A stretch of 64,000 nt of DNA from Thioalkalivibrio sp. ALMg11 (GCF_000377905.1 NZ_KB898878.1:35303-99302), one strand, 5' to 3'; counted from the first letter of the stretch, positions 17,046-26,142 are shown. Made by a program: numbers and translations. The notes: generated by a model not told the origin, from the letters alone.

Positions 17046-17250
17046 GTAGTTCGGCATGACTTCTTCTACTAATTGGGTAATGGACACCCGCCTCGGTCGT
17101 CAGTTGGCAGAACGCCCCCGCCATGCGGGCTTCGGCGCGGCGTGCCCCGGTGCCTGGCCAAGTGCGGCCATGCCCCCGATCCGAGAGCCTGCTCCCGAGT
17201 GGGCAGCACGGCCCGACCCCTTCTCCCATCGCGGCGTTCGACGCGAGGTA

Positions 17251-18468
17251 ATGACGATTATGGTTGCGCGAGTTTCCCGACTCTTCCTGGCCCGCACCCT
17301 CCTGGGTATCGCACTGGCCCTGCCGCTGTTCGGCATCTCGGCGGCCCAGGCTGCTGGTCCCATCCTCACGGTGGAGCCGGATCAGGCGGCCACCCAGACC
17401 GTTAGTGGCACGGTGGTCCCCTATCGCGAAGTCACCCTGACCGCGCAGTCCGCGGGACGCGTGGTGGATGTGGCTGGCGCCGAGGGCGATCGCTTCGAAC
17501 AGGGCGCAGTGCTGGTCGCGATTAGCGACGACCGGCTGCGCGCCCAGCGCCAGGCGGCCGAGGCCGAGATGCGCACCGCCGAGGCCGCGATCCGCGAGGC
17601 CCAGATGCAGTACGGCCGCGAGATGGTCTCGCCGCAGTCGCGCAACATCGGCCAGATGCCGGGCATGGGGGTGCCGTCGATGTTCGACCAGATGTTCACC
17701 CAGCCGATGGGCCAGGTCATGGGCATGGGCGATCCCGCGCTGGACCGGCGCACCGATCTCTATTCCCGCTACATCGGCGTGGATCAGGCGCAGGCGCGCT
17801 GGGAGCAGGCCCGGGCACAGGTTACGGAACTGGACGCGGCGATCCGCGACACCCGCTCCGAGGCGCCCTTCGATGGCCTGGTGATGCACAAGCATGTGGA
17901 AGAGGGCGATACCGTCCAGCCCGGTCAGCCGCTGGTGAGCTTCGGCCATGTCGAATTCCTGCGCGTCGAGGCCCAGGTGCCGGTGCGGCTGGTGAGCGGC
18001 CTGCAGGAAGACGACTACGTGCAGGTGCGGCTGGATACCGGTGACGAAGTGGAGGCCCGGGTCGCCCGGATCTTCCCCCTGGCCGACCCGCAACGGCACA
18101 CCGTTACGGTCAAGTTCGACCTGCCGCAGGGCGTGCGCGGTGGCCCGGGTATGCATGCGGCGGTGCATCTGCCGCAGGGCGAGGTTTCCGGCAACCGGGT
18201 CGTGATCCCGCGTTCGGCATTGATCCCGGGCGGCGCCTTGCCGCGCGTGGCCGTGCTGGATGGCGAGGGCCACGTACGAGTGCGCATGGTGCGCCTGGGT
18301 GGCGGACGCGGCGACCAGGTGGTGGTGACTTCCGGGCTGGAGCCGGGCATGCAGATCCTCGCCCAACCGGGCGCGGGTGTGCGTTCCGGCCAGCCGGTGG
18401 GGGGCGGTTCTCCGGATGCGGGCGTCGGTCGCCGCGACGGCGCCACGGACCCCTGGAGCCGCATGTAG
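17251..18468 (+). CDS. RND efflux periplasmic adaptor (HlyD/MFP family)
   Basis: This 405-residue membrane-fusion protein has a signal peptide (hydrophobic residues about 12-32, ending AAQAA), then barrel-sandwich halves (VVPYREVTLTAQSAGRV and the later RSEAPFDGLVMHKHVEEGDTV), a helical hairpin and a C-terminal membrane-proximal part. The hairpin region carries an unusual Met/Gly insertion (about residues 135-160, with SMFDQMF and MGQVMGMG) that could bind soft metals, an inference. ATG at 17251 has GAGG very close; ATG at 17260 has better spacing and may be used. It precedes the RND pump gene by 129 bases and lies under the sigma-54 promoter. Confidence 0.87.
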   Translation: MTIMVARVSRLFLARTLLGIALALPLFGISAAQAAGPILTVEPDQAATQTVSGTVVPYREVTLTAQSAGRVVDVAGAEGDRFEQGAVLVAISDDRLRAQRQAAEAEMRTAEAAIREAQMQYGREMVSPQSRNIGQMPGMGVPSMFDQMFTQPMGQVMGMGDPALDRRTDLYSRYIGVDQAQARWEQARAQVTELDAAIRDTRSEAPFDGLVMHKHVEEGDTVQPGQPLVSFGHVEFLRVEAQVPVRLVSGLQEDDYVQVRLDTGDEVEARVARIFPLADPQRHTVTVKFDLPQGVRGGPGMHAAVHLPQGEVSGNRVVIPRSALIPGGALPRVAVLDGEGHVRVRMVRLGGGRGDQVVVTSGLEPGMQILAQPGAGVRSGQPVGGGSPDAGVGRRDGATDPWSRM

Positions 18469-18524
18469 GGATCCATACCCGGCTGCAGGCCGGGGATAAC
18501 AGCGCCGGTTGCTGCCCCTGGCAG

Positions 18525-18561
18525 GTGCACCGGTGACGACGCGCCGGCCGAACCGGTGCAC
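18525..18561 (+). other. Intercistronic inverted repeat between adaptor and pump genes
   Basis: GTGCACCGGT (18525-18534) and ACCGGTGCAC (18552-18561) are perfect arms around a 17-base loop. With no T-tract it is not a terminator; it may stabilise or partly separate the two messages. Confidence 0.5.
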
Positions 18562-18597
18562 GGGACGCCAGACTGACAACAGGACTGTTCAAGCTCG

Positions 18598-21500
18598 ATG
18601 GCCGAAGACGACAAACAATCCGATACCGGTTTCCGGAAGAAACACGGCGATCCCGGCATTGCCGGGCGTATGGCGGCGGCCTTCATCCATTCGCCGCTGT
18701 CGTCGCTGCTCCTGATCGCCAGTATCGCGATCGGCATCCTCGGCCTGATGGTCACCCCGCGCCAGGAGGACCCGCAGATCTCGGTGCCGATGGTGGACAT
18801 CATGGTGTCCTACCCGGGCGTCCCCTCGGAGCAGGTGGCGAGCCTGGCGGCACGGCCGCTGGAGCGACTGATGAGCGAGGTCACCGGGGTAGACAACGTC
18901 TACTCCGCGTCGCATCGCGGCGAGGCGATGGTGACCGTGCAGTTCGACGTCGGCGAGGACATGGAGTCCTCCATCGTCAAGGTGCACGACAAGCTGATCG
19001 CCAATCGCGACCTGATGCCGCCCGGCGTCAGCGAGCCAATGGTCAAGGTCAAGGGTGCGGATGACGTGCCGGTGCTCAACCTGACCTTCTGGTCGCACGA
19101 GGTGGACGACGCCTTGTTGCGCCAGATCGCGCTGGATGCGCAGCAGCAGCTGAACGAGGTTCCCGATGCCAGCCAGAGTTTCGTGGTCAGCGGGCGCGAA
19201 GAACGCCTGCGCATCGATGTGCTGCCGGAGCGCCTCGCGGGCTATGACATCAGCCTGGATGACATCGCCCAGGCCGTGCAGTCCGCAAATGTCGAGGGCG
19301 CGGCCGGGCGCATCGAGAGCGGGGGTCTGAGCACCGCGGTGTACACCGGGCGTTTCTTCACCGGCGCCGCGGATCTCGAGCAACTCCTGATCGCGGTCAG
19401 TGATGGCCAGCCGGTCTATCTGCGCGATGTGGCCGAGGTGACCTACGGCCCGGGCGATCTGGAGCGGTTCGTGCGCCACTACTCCGGTCCGGCCGCACCC
19501 GAACCGGATGCGGCCCCGGAGGGCGCGGCGGCGGTCACGCTGGCCATTGCCAAGAAGTCGGGCAGCAACGGGGTGACCGTCGCCAATGACGTACTCGAAC
19601 GCCTCGAGCGCCTGAAGGGCAGCGTGATTCCGGACAACGTCGAGGTGGCGGTTTCGCGGAACTACGGCAAGTCCGCCAACGAGAAGGTCAACGAGCTTCT
19701 GTTCAAGCTGTTCATCGCCACCTTCGCGGTGACCATCCTGGTCGGCCTGTTCCTGGGGATTCGTGCCGCGGTCGTGGTGCTGATCGTGATCCCGGTGGTG
19801 ATCCTGTTCACCGTGTTCAGCGCCTGGCTACTGGGCTACACCATCGATCGCGTCAGCCTGTTTGCGCTGATCTTCTCCATCGGCATCCTGGTCGATGACG
19901 CCATCGTGGTGGTGGAGAACATCTATCGGCGCTGGCTGATGAAGCGCGGCATCGATACCGAGACCACGGTGGATGCGGTGCGCGAGGTCGGTAACCCGAC
20001 CATCCTGGCGACGTTCACGGTCATTGCGGCCCTGCTGCCGATGGGTTTCGTCTCCGGGATGATGGGTCCGTACATGCAGCCGATCCCGGTGCTGGGCTCC
20101 GTGGCCATGCTGTTCTCGCTGGTGGCGGCATTTGTATTTACCCCGTGGCTGACTCAGCGCCTGCGCCCGAGCATGGCGTATCTGGAGAAGGCCACCGACA
20201 AGGAACATCGCCAGGCGGAAAAGCTGGGCCGGTTCTACCGCACGGTGATCCCGGGGCTGGCCGACAACCGGGTGCGAGGCTACGCATTTCTGATCGCTGT
20301 CATCGTGATCTTCTTCCTGATGGTCAGCCTGTTCATGACCACCGACGTCCGCGTGAAGATGCTGCCCCTGGACAACAAGCCCGAGTTCCAGGTGATGGTG
20401 AATTTCCCCGAGGGCACGGCCCTGACCGAGACCGCCACGCTGAGCCAGGACATGGCCGGCATCCTGCGCGAGATGGACGAGGTGGTGGCCTTGCAGTCCT
20501 ACGTCGGGACCGCTTCGCCGTTCAATTTCAACGGTTTGGTGCGGCACTACTACCTGCGCAACGAACCCTGGCAGGGTGACATCCAGGTTCAGCTGGTGGA
20601 CAAGGGCGACCGCAGCCGGACTTCGCACGAAATCGCCACCGAGGCGCGCGAACGCCTGACCCCGCTGGCCGAGGCCGCCGGCGCGCGTATCCAGGTGGTC
20701 GAGATGCCGCCGGGTCCGCCGGTGCTGCAGTCGATTGTCGCCGAGATCTATGGCCCTGACGCTGCCACCCGCCGCGCGGTGGCCCGCGATCTCGAGGGCA
20801 TGTTCGCCGGTGCCGAGCACGTGGCCGATGTGGACAGCTTCCTGCAGGCGCCACACAACGTCTGGCACTTCGATGTGGAGCGTGACAAGGCGCTGCGCCG
20901 TGGCGTGACCGTGGAGACCATCAACCGAACCCTGGAGACCGCGCTCAGCGGGCAGGTCCTGGGCGACGTGAAGGCACAGTCGCTGGTCGAGCCGCACCTG
21001 ATCGAAATGCGCCTGCCGATGGCGACGCGCAATGACATTCGGCAGCTGGAGATGTTGCCGATCTCCACCCGCCAGGGCGGGTCGATCCCGCTGGCCGAGC
21101 TGGGCGAGTTCGTCCAGCGCCCGCAGGACGAGCCGATCTACCACAAAAACCTGCGCCCGGTGGAGTACGTGACCGGCGAGGTGGTCGGGCGTCTGGCCGC
21201 GCCGGTCTACGGCATGCTGGAGGTTCAGGAGCAGCTGGAGGACTACCGTCTTCCGGATGGCAGCCAGGTGCAGCCGCACTGGCTGGGGCCGCCGCCCAAT
21301 GATGGCTCGACCGCCTTCGAGTGGGCCGGCGAGTGGACGGTGACGTACGTGACCTTCCGCGACATGGGGATCGCCTTTGCGATCGCGCTGATCCTGATCT
21401 ACATGCTGGTGGTCTGGGAGTTCGGGAATTTCGTGCTGCCGGGCATCATCATGGCCCCGATCCCGCTGACGCTGATCGGCATCATTCCCGGCCACTGGTT

Positions 21501-22875
21501 GATGAACGCCGAATTCACTGCGACCTCGATGATCGGTTTCATCGCGCTCGCGGGGATTATTGTCCGAAACTCGATCCTGCTGGTGGACTTCGGTCGTCAG
21601 GCAGTGGATCAGGGGCACGACGTGCGCGACGCGATGATCCTGGCCTGCCAGGCGCGTACCCGTCCGATCATCATTACGGCTCTGGCCTTGCTGGCCGGCT
21701 CCAGCGTGATCCTGTTCGATCCCATCTTCCAGGGTATGGCGATCTCGCTGATGTTCGGCACCGTCGTGGCCACTTTGCTGACCCTGCTGGTAATCCCGCT
21801 GGGCTGCATTTCCGGACGCCGCGCCTTCTGCCCGACCAGCCTGAACGAGGACGGTGCGCCCACGGCGGGCTGTGGCGATGGCAATGGCAATGGCCATGCT
21901 GTGCATGCCGGTGTGACGGCCAGCGCGACCCAGGGTGTGTCTCCGGGGGCATCCGGAGGGGGGGATGACCTGTTTGGCCCGCGCGAGGGCGGGCCGGTCA
22001 CCCAGGTCGTGCAATACGCGGGGCTCTATCTCAAGTGCCTGGTCGTGGCCTTCATCGAGGGCCTGCGCGATCTGGCGCTCGCCCTGGGGCGCCTGATCCG
22101 GTCCTTCATTGAACGCCGTCGCAATGGCGATGGCGGCCCCCCGCCGCCCAGCGGTGGATCGGGCGGTCCCTCCGCCGGGCCTGGCGGGCCGACGGGCGGT
22201 GCCCCGGGGGGCGGTGGCGCGTCGGGCACGGGTTCCGGCGGGGCTGCGGCGACTCCGCAGTCCCGTTCGAAACACCCGTCAGCTGACTCGAAGCCATCGG
22301 GCCCTGTTGCGCAGGCACCCGAGTCGACCGGCACCCCAGAGCCAGAGGCCTCCACGCCCGCCACCGGGAATGCCGGAGCCCAGGACGCCGGTGCCGCGTC
22401 GTCCAGCCGCACTCAGGCTGTGAAGCCCGACTCCCCCGCCGCGGGGACCGCAAAAGAGGCGGCCCCCTCCAGGACCACGTCCCGCGCCGGGGCAGGCAAG
22501 ACCGCATCGAATATCCCGGTCGGGTCGCGTGCCGGGAAGGCCGGCTCCACGCGGGGTGCTGGCGATACCGCCGAGGCGAAGGCTACGAAGAAGTCGCCAG
22601 CGGGCACCTCGGTAAGCGCGAAGGACAAGCCCACCGCAGCCGCGAGCAAGACCTCCGGCGGCACATCCGCGTCCGGTGGCGCCACCAAAGGACGTGCAAG
22701 CAGCACCAACAAGGACACGCCGAAGGCGTCCAACAAGAAGATCGGGGGGACGAGCAAGACCGGCACCACGAGCAGCAAGACCGGCCGCAAGGACAGCGGC
22801 AGTACCCCCAGGGCGAGCGGCAAGTCGGGTACACCCGGCAAGGGCCGCACCCGACGTGGGATTCGACTCAAGTGA
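18598..22875 (+). CDS. RND efflux pump subunit with a long disordered cytoplasmic tail
   Basis: This 1425-residue protein is far longer than the usual 1020-1060. Residues 1-1080 are a complete RND permease of the AcrB/HAE-1 class: N-terminal segment, two periplasmic loops, and the proton-relay helix FSIGILVDDAIVVVENI with the Asp-Asp pair. After the last membrane helix (VIPLGCISGRR, about residue 1075) come a short His/Gly/Asn stretch, an amphipathic hydrophobic segment (about 1141-1171) and about 250 residues of Gly/Pro then Lys/Ser/Thr/Ala-rich, strongly basic, low-complexity sequence. The reading frame and stop are intact. Substrate unknown. It is followed after 31 bases by a sulfur-globule-like gene. 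The ribosome site is weak (AGGA 13 bases upstream). Confidence 0.9.
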   Translation: MAEDDKQSDTGFRKKHGDPGIAGRMAAAFIHSPLSSLLLIASIAIGILGLMVTPRQEDPQISVPMVDIMVSYPGVPSEQVASLAARPLERLMSEVTGVDNVYSASHRGEAMVTVQFDVGEDMESSIVKVHDKLIANRDLMPPGVSEPMVKVKGADDVPVLNLTFWSHEVDDALLRQIALDAQQQLNEVPDASQSFVVSGREERLRIDVLPERLAGYDISLDDIAQAVQSANVEGAAGRIESGGLSTAVYTGRFFTGAADLEQLLIAVSDGQPVYLRDVAEVTYGPGDLERFVRHYSGPAAPEPDAAPEGAAAVTLAIAKKSGSNGVTVANDVLERLERLKGSVIPDNVEVAVSRNYGKSANEKVNELLFKLFIATFAVTILVGLFLGIRAAVVVLIVIPVVILFTVFSAWLLGYTIDRVSLFALIFSIGILVDDAIVVVENIYRRWLMKRGIDTETTVDAVREVGNPTILATFTVIAALLPMGFVSGMMGPYMQPIPVLGSVAMLFSLVAAFVFTPWLTQRLRPSMAYLEKATDKEHRQAEKLGRFYRTVIPGLADNRVRGYAFLIAVIVIFFLMVSLFMTTDVRVKMLPLDNKPEFQVMVNFPEGTALTETATLSQDMAGILREMDEVVALQSYVGTASPFNFNGLVRHYYLRNEPWQGDIQVQLVDKGDRSRTSHEIATEARERLTPLAEAAGARIQVVEMPPGPPVLQSIVAEIYGPDAATRRAVARDLEGMFAGAEHVADVDSFLQAPHNVWHFDVERDKALRRGVTVETINRTLETALSGQVLGDVKAQSLVEPHLIEMRLPMATRNDIRQLEMLPISTRQGGSIPLAELGEFVQRPQDEPIYHKNLRPVEYVTGEVVGRLAAPVYGMLEVQEQLEDYRLPDGSQVQPHWLGPPPNDGSTAFEWAGEWTVTYVTFRDMGIAFAIALILIYMLVVWEFGNFVLPGIIMAPIPLTLIGIIPGHWLMNAEFTATSMIGFIALAGIIVRNSILLVDFGRQAVDQGHDVRDAMILACQARTRPIIITALALLAGSSVILFDPIFQGMAISLMFGTVVATLLTLLVIPLGCISGRRAFCPTSLNEDGAPTAGCGDGNGNGHAVHAGVTASATQGVSPGASGGGDDLFGPREGGPVTQVVQYAGLYLKCLVVAFIEGLRDLALALGRLIRSFIERRRNGDGGPPPPSGGSGGPSAGPGGPTGGAPGGGGASGTGSGGAAATPQSRSKHPSADSKPSGPVAQAPESTGTPEPEASTPATGNAGAQDAGAASSSRTQAVKPDSPAAGTAKEAAPSRTTSRAGAGKTASNIPVGSRAGKAGSTRGAGDTAEAKATKKSPAGTSVSAKDKPTAAASKTSGGTSASGGATKGRASSTNKDTPKASNKKIGGTSKTGTTSSKTGRKDSGSTPRASGKSGTPGKGRTRRGIRLK

Positions 22876-22906
22876 ACATACAAGCAAGACCTCCAGGAGG
22901 TTCGCA

Positions 22907-23659
22907 ATGAAGAAGCGTTTCAATTCCCGAATGATCGGTACCACGCTGGCCAGTGCCGCCGTGGCATCCGTGCTGGCCCTGGGCGTCGCCCAGGCCCAGG
23001 AACAGGGTCAGGGCTACGGCCAGGGTCCGGCGATGGGCCAGCAGGGCCCGGTGCCCGGTCCCTACGGGCATGCCCCGTACGGCTCCGGCATGGGCGCACA
23101 TCCCGGTGGCGGGATGATGCAGCAGCGCGAAGGCTCCGGTGACTTCAGCTTCGGCATGTCCGGGCGCAGCCAGGGGCAGGGCTACGGTCGCGGCCACGGT
23201 GACGGGTACGGCCAGGGCTATGGCCGCGGCCATCAGGGCTACGGTCCGGGCTACGGCCGGGGGTATGGCCCGGGGTATGGCCCGGGTTACGGCCCCGGTC
23301 CGCAGCAGGGCGGCTTTGGCCACCCGGGCATGATGCAGCCGGGCTATGGCATGCAGCAGCGCCCGGGCTACGGGCAGATGCCGGAGTTCGATCCGGACAA
23401 CCTGCCGGAAGACATGCCGGAAGAGATGCGCGAGCGCATCCAGGCCCAGCACGCCGAGCGCCAGGAGCGCATGGAAGAAATGAAAGCCATGCGCGAGCAG
23501 CGTATGGAAGAGATGGAAGCCATGCGCGAAGCGCGCCAGAAGGCCATGGAAGCGGGCCGTGCGGCGTACGAGGAAGAGATGGAGCGCCATATGGAGACGA
23601 TGCAGGAGCGTCGTGGATCCATGCAGGGTGAATCCACACAGGAAGAAGGCGACTACTGA
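22907..23659 (+). CDS. Exported Gly-Tyr-rich sulfur-globule-like protein with Met/Glu helical tail
   Basis: This 250-residue protein has a signal peptide (residues 1-29, ending GVAQAQ) and an AGGAGG ribosome site. Residues 31-165 are GYG/GPGYG/GQGYG repeats containing the short motif DFSFGMSGR, similar to DFSASGRGR in the third gene of the set. Residues 170-240 are a charged helix rich in Met, Glu and Arg (EEMKAMREQRMEEMEAMREA) that probably forms a coiled coil. Sulfur-globule proteins of purple sulfur bacteria are exported Gly/Tyr-rich polypeptides that coat intracellular periplasmic sulfur; the repeat section fits, the helical tail is extra. It lies 31 bases after the RND gene. Confidence 0.7.
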   Translation: MKKRFNSRMIGTTLASAAVASVLALGVAQAQEQGQGYGQGPAMGQQGPVPGPYGHAPYGSGMGAHPGGGMMQQREGSGDFSFGMSGRSQGQGYGRGHGDGYGQGYGRGHQGYGPGYGRGYGPGYGPGYGPGPQQGGFGHPGMMQPGYGMQQRPGYGQMPEFDPDNLPEDMPEEMRERIQAQHAERQERMEEMKAMREQRMEEMEAMREARQKAMEAGRAAYEEEMERHMETMQERRGSMQGESTQEEGDY

Positions 23660-23705
23660 TCCGCGGATCAGTAATCGCATGCCGACGGGCGCTGGTGCCC
23701 GTCGG
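23655..23705 (+). other. Two perfect palindromes after the first globule-like gene
   Basis: ACTGATCCGCGGATCAGT (23655-23672) is an 18-base perfect palindrome that overlaps the stop codon. CCGACGGGC-N6-GCCCGTCGG (23682-23705) follows. Neither has a T-run. They may set message stability between the first and second globule-like genes. Confidence 0.5.
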
Positions 23706-23733
23706 AGTGGAACTCAGACGGAGGCAGTTCGCC

Positions 23734-24180
23734 ATGCAGGGCAGGCAGTCCGGTCAACCGAAACGCAGGCGGGTCAGAAACGCCCCGATACTCGGGGTAT
23801 TGCTGGCCACGGGGTTTCTTTTGCCGGCCGCCGACCTGGCGGCGAGTGATCGCCAGAACCCCTGGGCCTCCGGTACGCCGGAGGTGCAGCGGTCGGCACC
23901 CGAGCGTCCTCGAGGGCGCTTCCCCGATCGCGATTACGACCCGTCACGGCGGGACGAATCGCGGGAGACGCCGGCACAGGGGTCGCAGCAGGCTCCACCG
24001 TACCGCGGCTACGCGCCGTACGGCCCGTATGGGGTGCCGCCGGGGGCTCCGTCGTTCCACACCCCCGGCGGGATGCCGGGGGGCTATCCATACGGGTATC
24101 CGGGGCAGTCCGGTTACCCGGGCATGGGCGGGCCGTCTTCGGTCTTCCCTTGGGGGATGGGTGGTTTCCCGTTCCCCTGA
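23734..24180 (+). CDS. Exported Pro/Gly/Tyr-rich protein
   Basis: This 148-residue protein opens with a basic leader (KRRRVRN) and a hydrophobic segment (about residues 16-33, ending ADLAAS), a signal peptide or anchor. The mature part is polar and Arg/Asp-rich to residue 80, then Pro/Gly/Tyr-rich (YAPYGPYGVPPGAP, GGYPYGYPGQSGYPGMGG) with an aromatic end, GMGGFPFP. GGAGG lies nine bases before the ATG; a longer frame from 23695 has no such site. It sits between two globule-like genes and is likely a surface or globule-coat protein. It has no cysteine and no enzyme motif. Confidence 0.6.
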   Translation: MQGRQSGQPKRRRVRNAPILGVLLATGFLLPAADLAASDRQNPWASGTPEVQRSAPERPRGRFPDRDYDPSRRDESRETPAQGSQQAPPYRGYAPYGPYGVPPGAPSFHTPGGMPGGYPYGYPGQSGYPGMGGPSSVFPWGMGGFPFP

Positions 24181-24261
24181 TCAGTAAAGCGTGCATTCGG
24201 GAAGCCCTCCCCGCGTGGACGTATTCGATTCGAGGGCATGACTCCTTCAGGAGGTAGCACC

Positions 24262-24702
24262 ATGAACAAGCTCGTCAAAGCAGCAGTTCTCGCCGTTTCC
24301 CTGGGTGGCCTGGCCGCCCCGATGATGGCGTCCGCCCAGTGGGGCGGACCCGGCTACGGGTATGGCCCCGGCTCCTATGGCCCGGGCTACGGTTACGGCC
24401 CGAGCATGCCGTTCTTCGGTGGCCCCGGTTATGGCTCCGGTCGGAACTACGGGATGGGCGACATGATGGGCGACATGATGGGCGACGGTAACTTTGACTT
24501 CTCCGCCAGCGGTCGTGGCCGCGGCCACGGTTACGGTCAGGGCTATGGCGACGGCCGGGGTTATGGTCAGGGTTACGGCCATCCAGGCTACGGCTATGGT
24601 CCGGGCTACGGCTACGGTCCGGGTTACGGCCCGCAGGGCTACGGTCCTCAGGGCTATGGCCCGCAGGGTCAGATGCCGCAGCAGCAGGGTCAGGGCAACT
24701 AA
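24262..24702 (+). CDS. Sulfur-globule-family protein, Gly-Tyr-rich, exported
   Basis: This 146-residue protein has a signal peptide (residues 1-26, ending MMASAQ) and a perfect AGGAGGT site. The mature protein is built from GYGYGPG, GYGQGYG and GPQGYGPQ repeats, with one non-repeat island [26 protein letters not shown]. The composition, signal peptide and [11 protein letters not shown] motif agree with sulfur globule proteins that form the envelope of stored sulfur in the periplasm. A strong terminator follows directly, so it closes the globule-gene transcript. Of the three it is the closest to the known family. Confidence 0.75.
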   Translation: MNKLVKAAVLAVSLGGLAAPMMASAQWGGPGYGYGPGSYGPGYGYGPSMPFFGGPGYGSGRNYGMGDMMGDMMGDGNFDFSASGRGRGHGYGQGYGDGRGYGQGYGHPGYGYGPGYGYGPGYGPQGYGPQGYGPQGQMPQQQGQGN

Positions 24703-24717
24703 GTCCTGCCTCAGTTC

Positions 24718-24750
24718 GGGCCTGCCCGGTGTCGGGCAGGCCCCTTTTTT
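24718..24750 (+). terminator. Strong intrinsic terminator
   Basis: GGGCCTGCCCG, a four-base loop and CGGGCAGGCCC form an 11-pair stem followed by C and six T. It separates the efflux/globule genes from the ParA-to-DsrE2 run. Confidence 0.93.
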
Positions 24751-24760
24751 CCGGAGCAGT

Positions 24761-24795
24761 GCGGATTGGCGGATTGCTCGTAGCCGCCAATCCGC
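24761..24795. promoter_or_regulatory. Inverted repeat with tandem GCGGATTG directly upstream of the ParA gene
   Basis: GCGGATTGGCGG (24761-24772) and CCGCCAATCCGC (24784-24795) are perfect 12-base arms. The left arm is also part of a tandem GCGGATTG GCGGATTG. It ends 19 bases before the ParA start codon, where it could act as an operator or as a centromere-like site; the function is inferred. Confidence 0.5.
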
Positions 24796-24814
24796 AATGC
24801 TCGAAGGAGACGCC

Positions 24815-25459
24815 ATGCAGACCGTCGTCGCCAATCTGAAAGGTGGTACCGGCAAGAGTACTGTGGCCTTTAACCTGGCCCTGTGGTTGCTGGAGGGGCG
24901 CCGTCGCGCCCTGACCGTGGATCTGGATCCGCAGCGGACCCTCAGCGATGTGCTGGAGGTGCGCCACGAGGAAGGCTACCAACCCGCGCTGGACGGGGTG
25001 AGTGATCTCGATGCGGTCCGCTCCCGGGCGGGCGATTACGACGAAGTGCTGATCGATGTCGGCGCCTCGGACATGGCCTCGCTGATGACCGCGGTGGAGG
25101 GCGCAGACCGCGTGCTGATCCCGGTCCCGCCCAGCCAGGCGGACGTCTGGTCGACTTATCGCTTCGTTCAGCGCATCCAGGATCAACGGGGGTCGCGTGA
25201 TCGTCCCGAGATTCTGACATTCATCAATCGCGCCGATACGCACCAGACTGTGCGCGAGACCGACGAGACGCACGAGGCGCTGCAGCAGATCGAGGGGGTC
25301 CGCTTGCTGAAGCCGCGGCTGAAGCAGCGCATGGCCTTTCGCCGCTCCTTCAGCGAGGGGCTTTCGGTGCGCGAACTGGAGCCCCGCGGCAAGGCCGCTG
25401 CCGAGCTGGATGCCCTGGCTGTCGCCGTGTTCGGGCGCAGTCGCCGCAAAAAACAATAA
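24815..25459 (+). CDS. Orphan ParA/MinD-type ATPase
   Basis: This 214-residue P-loop ATPase has a deviant Walker A at its very start, KGGTGKST (residues 9-16), the DLDPQRTLSDVL switch region (about 41-52), and VLIDVGASDMAS as Walker B. It has no N-terminal DNA-binding extension, as in McdA- or VirC1-like small ParAs. Such proteins position plasmids, chemosensory arrays or protein organelles on the nucleoid or membrane. No parB gene is nearby. AAGGAG lies before the ATG, and an inverted repeat lies just upstream. It starts a run with DUF302, coiled-coil, dynamin-like and DsrE2 genes, which suggests positioning of a cell-envelope or sulfur structure (inference). Confidence 0.85.
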   Translation: MQTVVANLKGGTGKSTVAFNLALWLLEGRRRALTVDLDPQRTLSDVLEVRHEEGYQPALDGVSDLDAVRSRAGDYDEVLIDVGASDMASLMTAVEGADRVLIPVPPSQADVWSTYRFVQRIQDQRGSRDRPEILTFINRADTHQTVRETDETHEALQQIEGVRLLKPRLKQRMAFRRSFSEGLSVRELEPRGKAAAELDALAVAVFGRSRRKKQ

Positions 25460-25510
25460 TGTGTCGCGTCCGGTGATCACCGGACGGCGGGCACCGAGCA
25501 GGAGAGCTTC

Positions 25511-26098
25511 ATGCGCTTCATACGCAATGCTTTGGTCGTGATCGGGTTGCTGGCACTGATTGGCGTGGGATATGCCATTTTTGCCTTCGAGCCCTACCTG
25601 AGTCAGGTCCGCTCGCTGGATTCGCAGGCGCCCAAGGTCTATTCGCAGATGGCCCGCACGGTGCTGGAGACCGGCGATGCCGCGGAGGCCATGGTCTACA
25701 AGCGCAAGGTGGACGAGGGCCTGGCGGTCGAGGATGTCGAGGATATTCTGCGCCTGGTGGCCAACGAGCTGAATATCCGCAACGTCGGCGAACTGCCGAT
25801 GGGCGAGGAGGTACGCAGCGTTACCGGGGAGGACTTTCCGTTCCTGAAGATCTATATGTTCTGTGATGTGGCGATTGCAGCGCAGATGGTTCGCCACAGC
25901 CCGGCGATGGCTGCGTATCTGCCGTGCCGGATCGTGCTGCAGGAGGATGCCGAGGGCAATCTGTGGCTGATGACGCTGGATCTGGACCCGATGATCCACG
26001 GAGGGCGCCCGCTGCCCGAGGATCTGCGCGAGCAGGCCGTGTTTGTGAAGGAATCACTGGAGGAAATCATTGACCGCGCCGCCGTCGGCGCCTTCTGA
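25511..26098 (+). CDS. Membrane-anchored DUF302 protein
   Basis: This 195-residue protein has an N-terminal membrane anchor (about residues 7-27), a helical linker, and a C-terminal DUF302-like domain: IYMFCDVAIAAQMVRHSP (about 115-132), then YLPCRIVLQED and GNLWLMTLDLD. DUF302 genes are frequent in sulfur oxidisers, but their activity is not established. Two cysteines (in MFCD and LPCR) stand about 27 residues apart. AGGAGAG lies eight bases upstream of the ATG. It is 51 bases after the ParA gene, within the same run. Confidence 0.75.
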   Translation: MRFIRNALVVIGLLALIGVGYAIFAFEPYLSQVRSLDSQAPKVYSQMARTVLETGDAAEAMVYKRKVDEGLAVEDVEDILRLVANELNIRNVGELPMGEEVRSVTGEDFPFLKIYMFCDVAIAAQMVRHSPAMAAYLPCRIVLQEDAEGNLWLMTLDLDPMIHGGRPLPEDLREQAVFVKESLEEIIDRAAVGAF

Positions 26099-26142
26099 CG
26101 GGGGCATCGAACCCGTTTCCATGCATCGACAAAGGGCGTTCA

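Noticed and set aside
19828-22275. Open frame of 815 codons on the minus strand
   Set aside because: It is antisense to the RND pump gene at 18598-22875 with no ribosome site and no motif.
24340-24700. Short tandem repeats as a CRISPR array
   Set aside because: The repeats are irregular codons for Gly-Tyr-Gly-Pro inside a secreted protein gene, without constant spacers.
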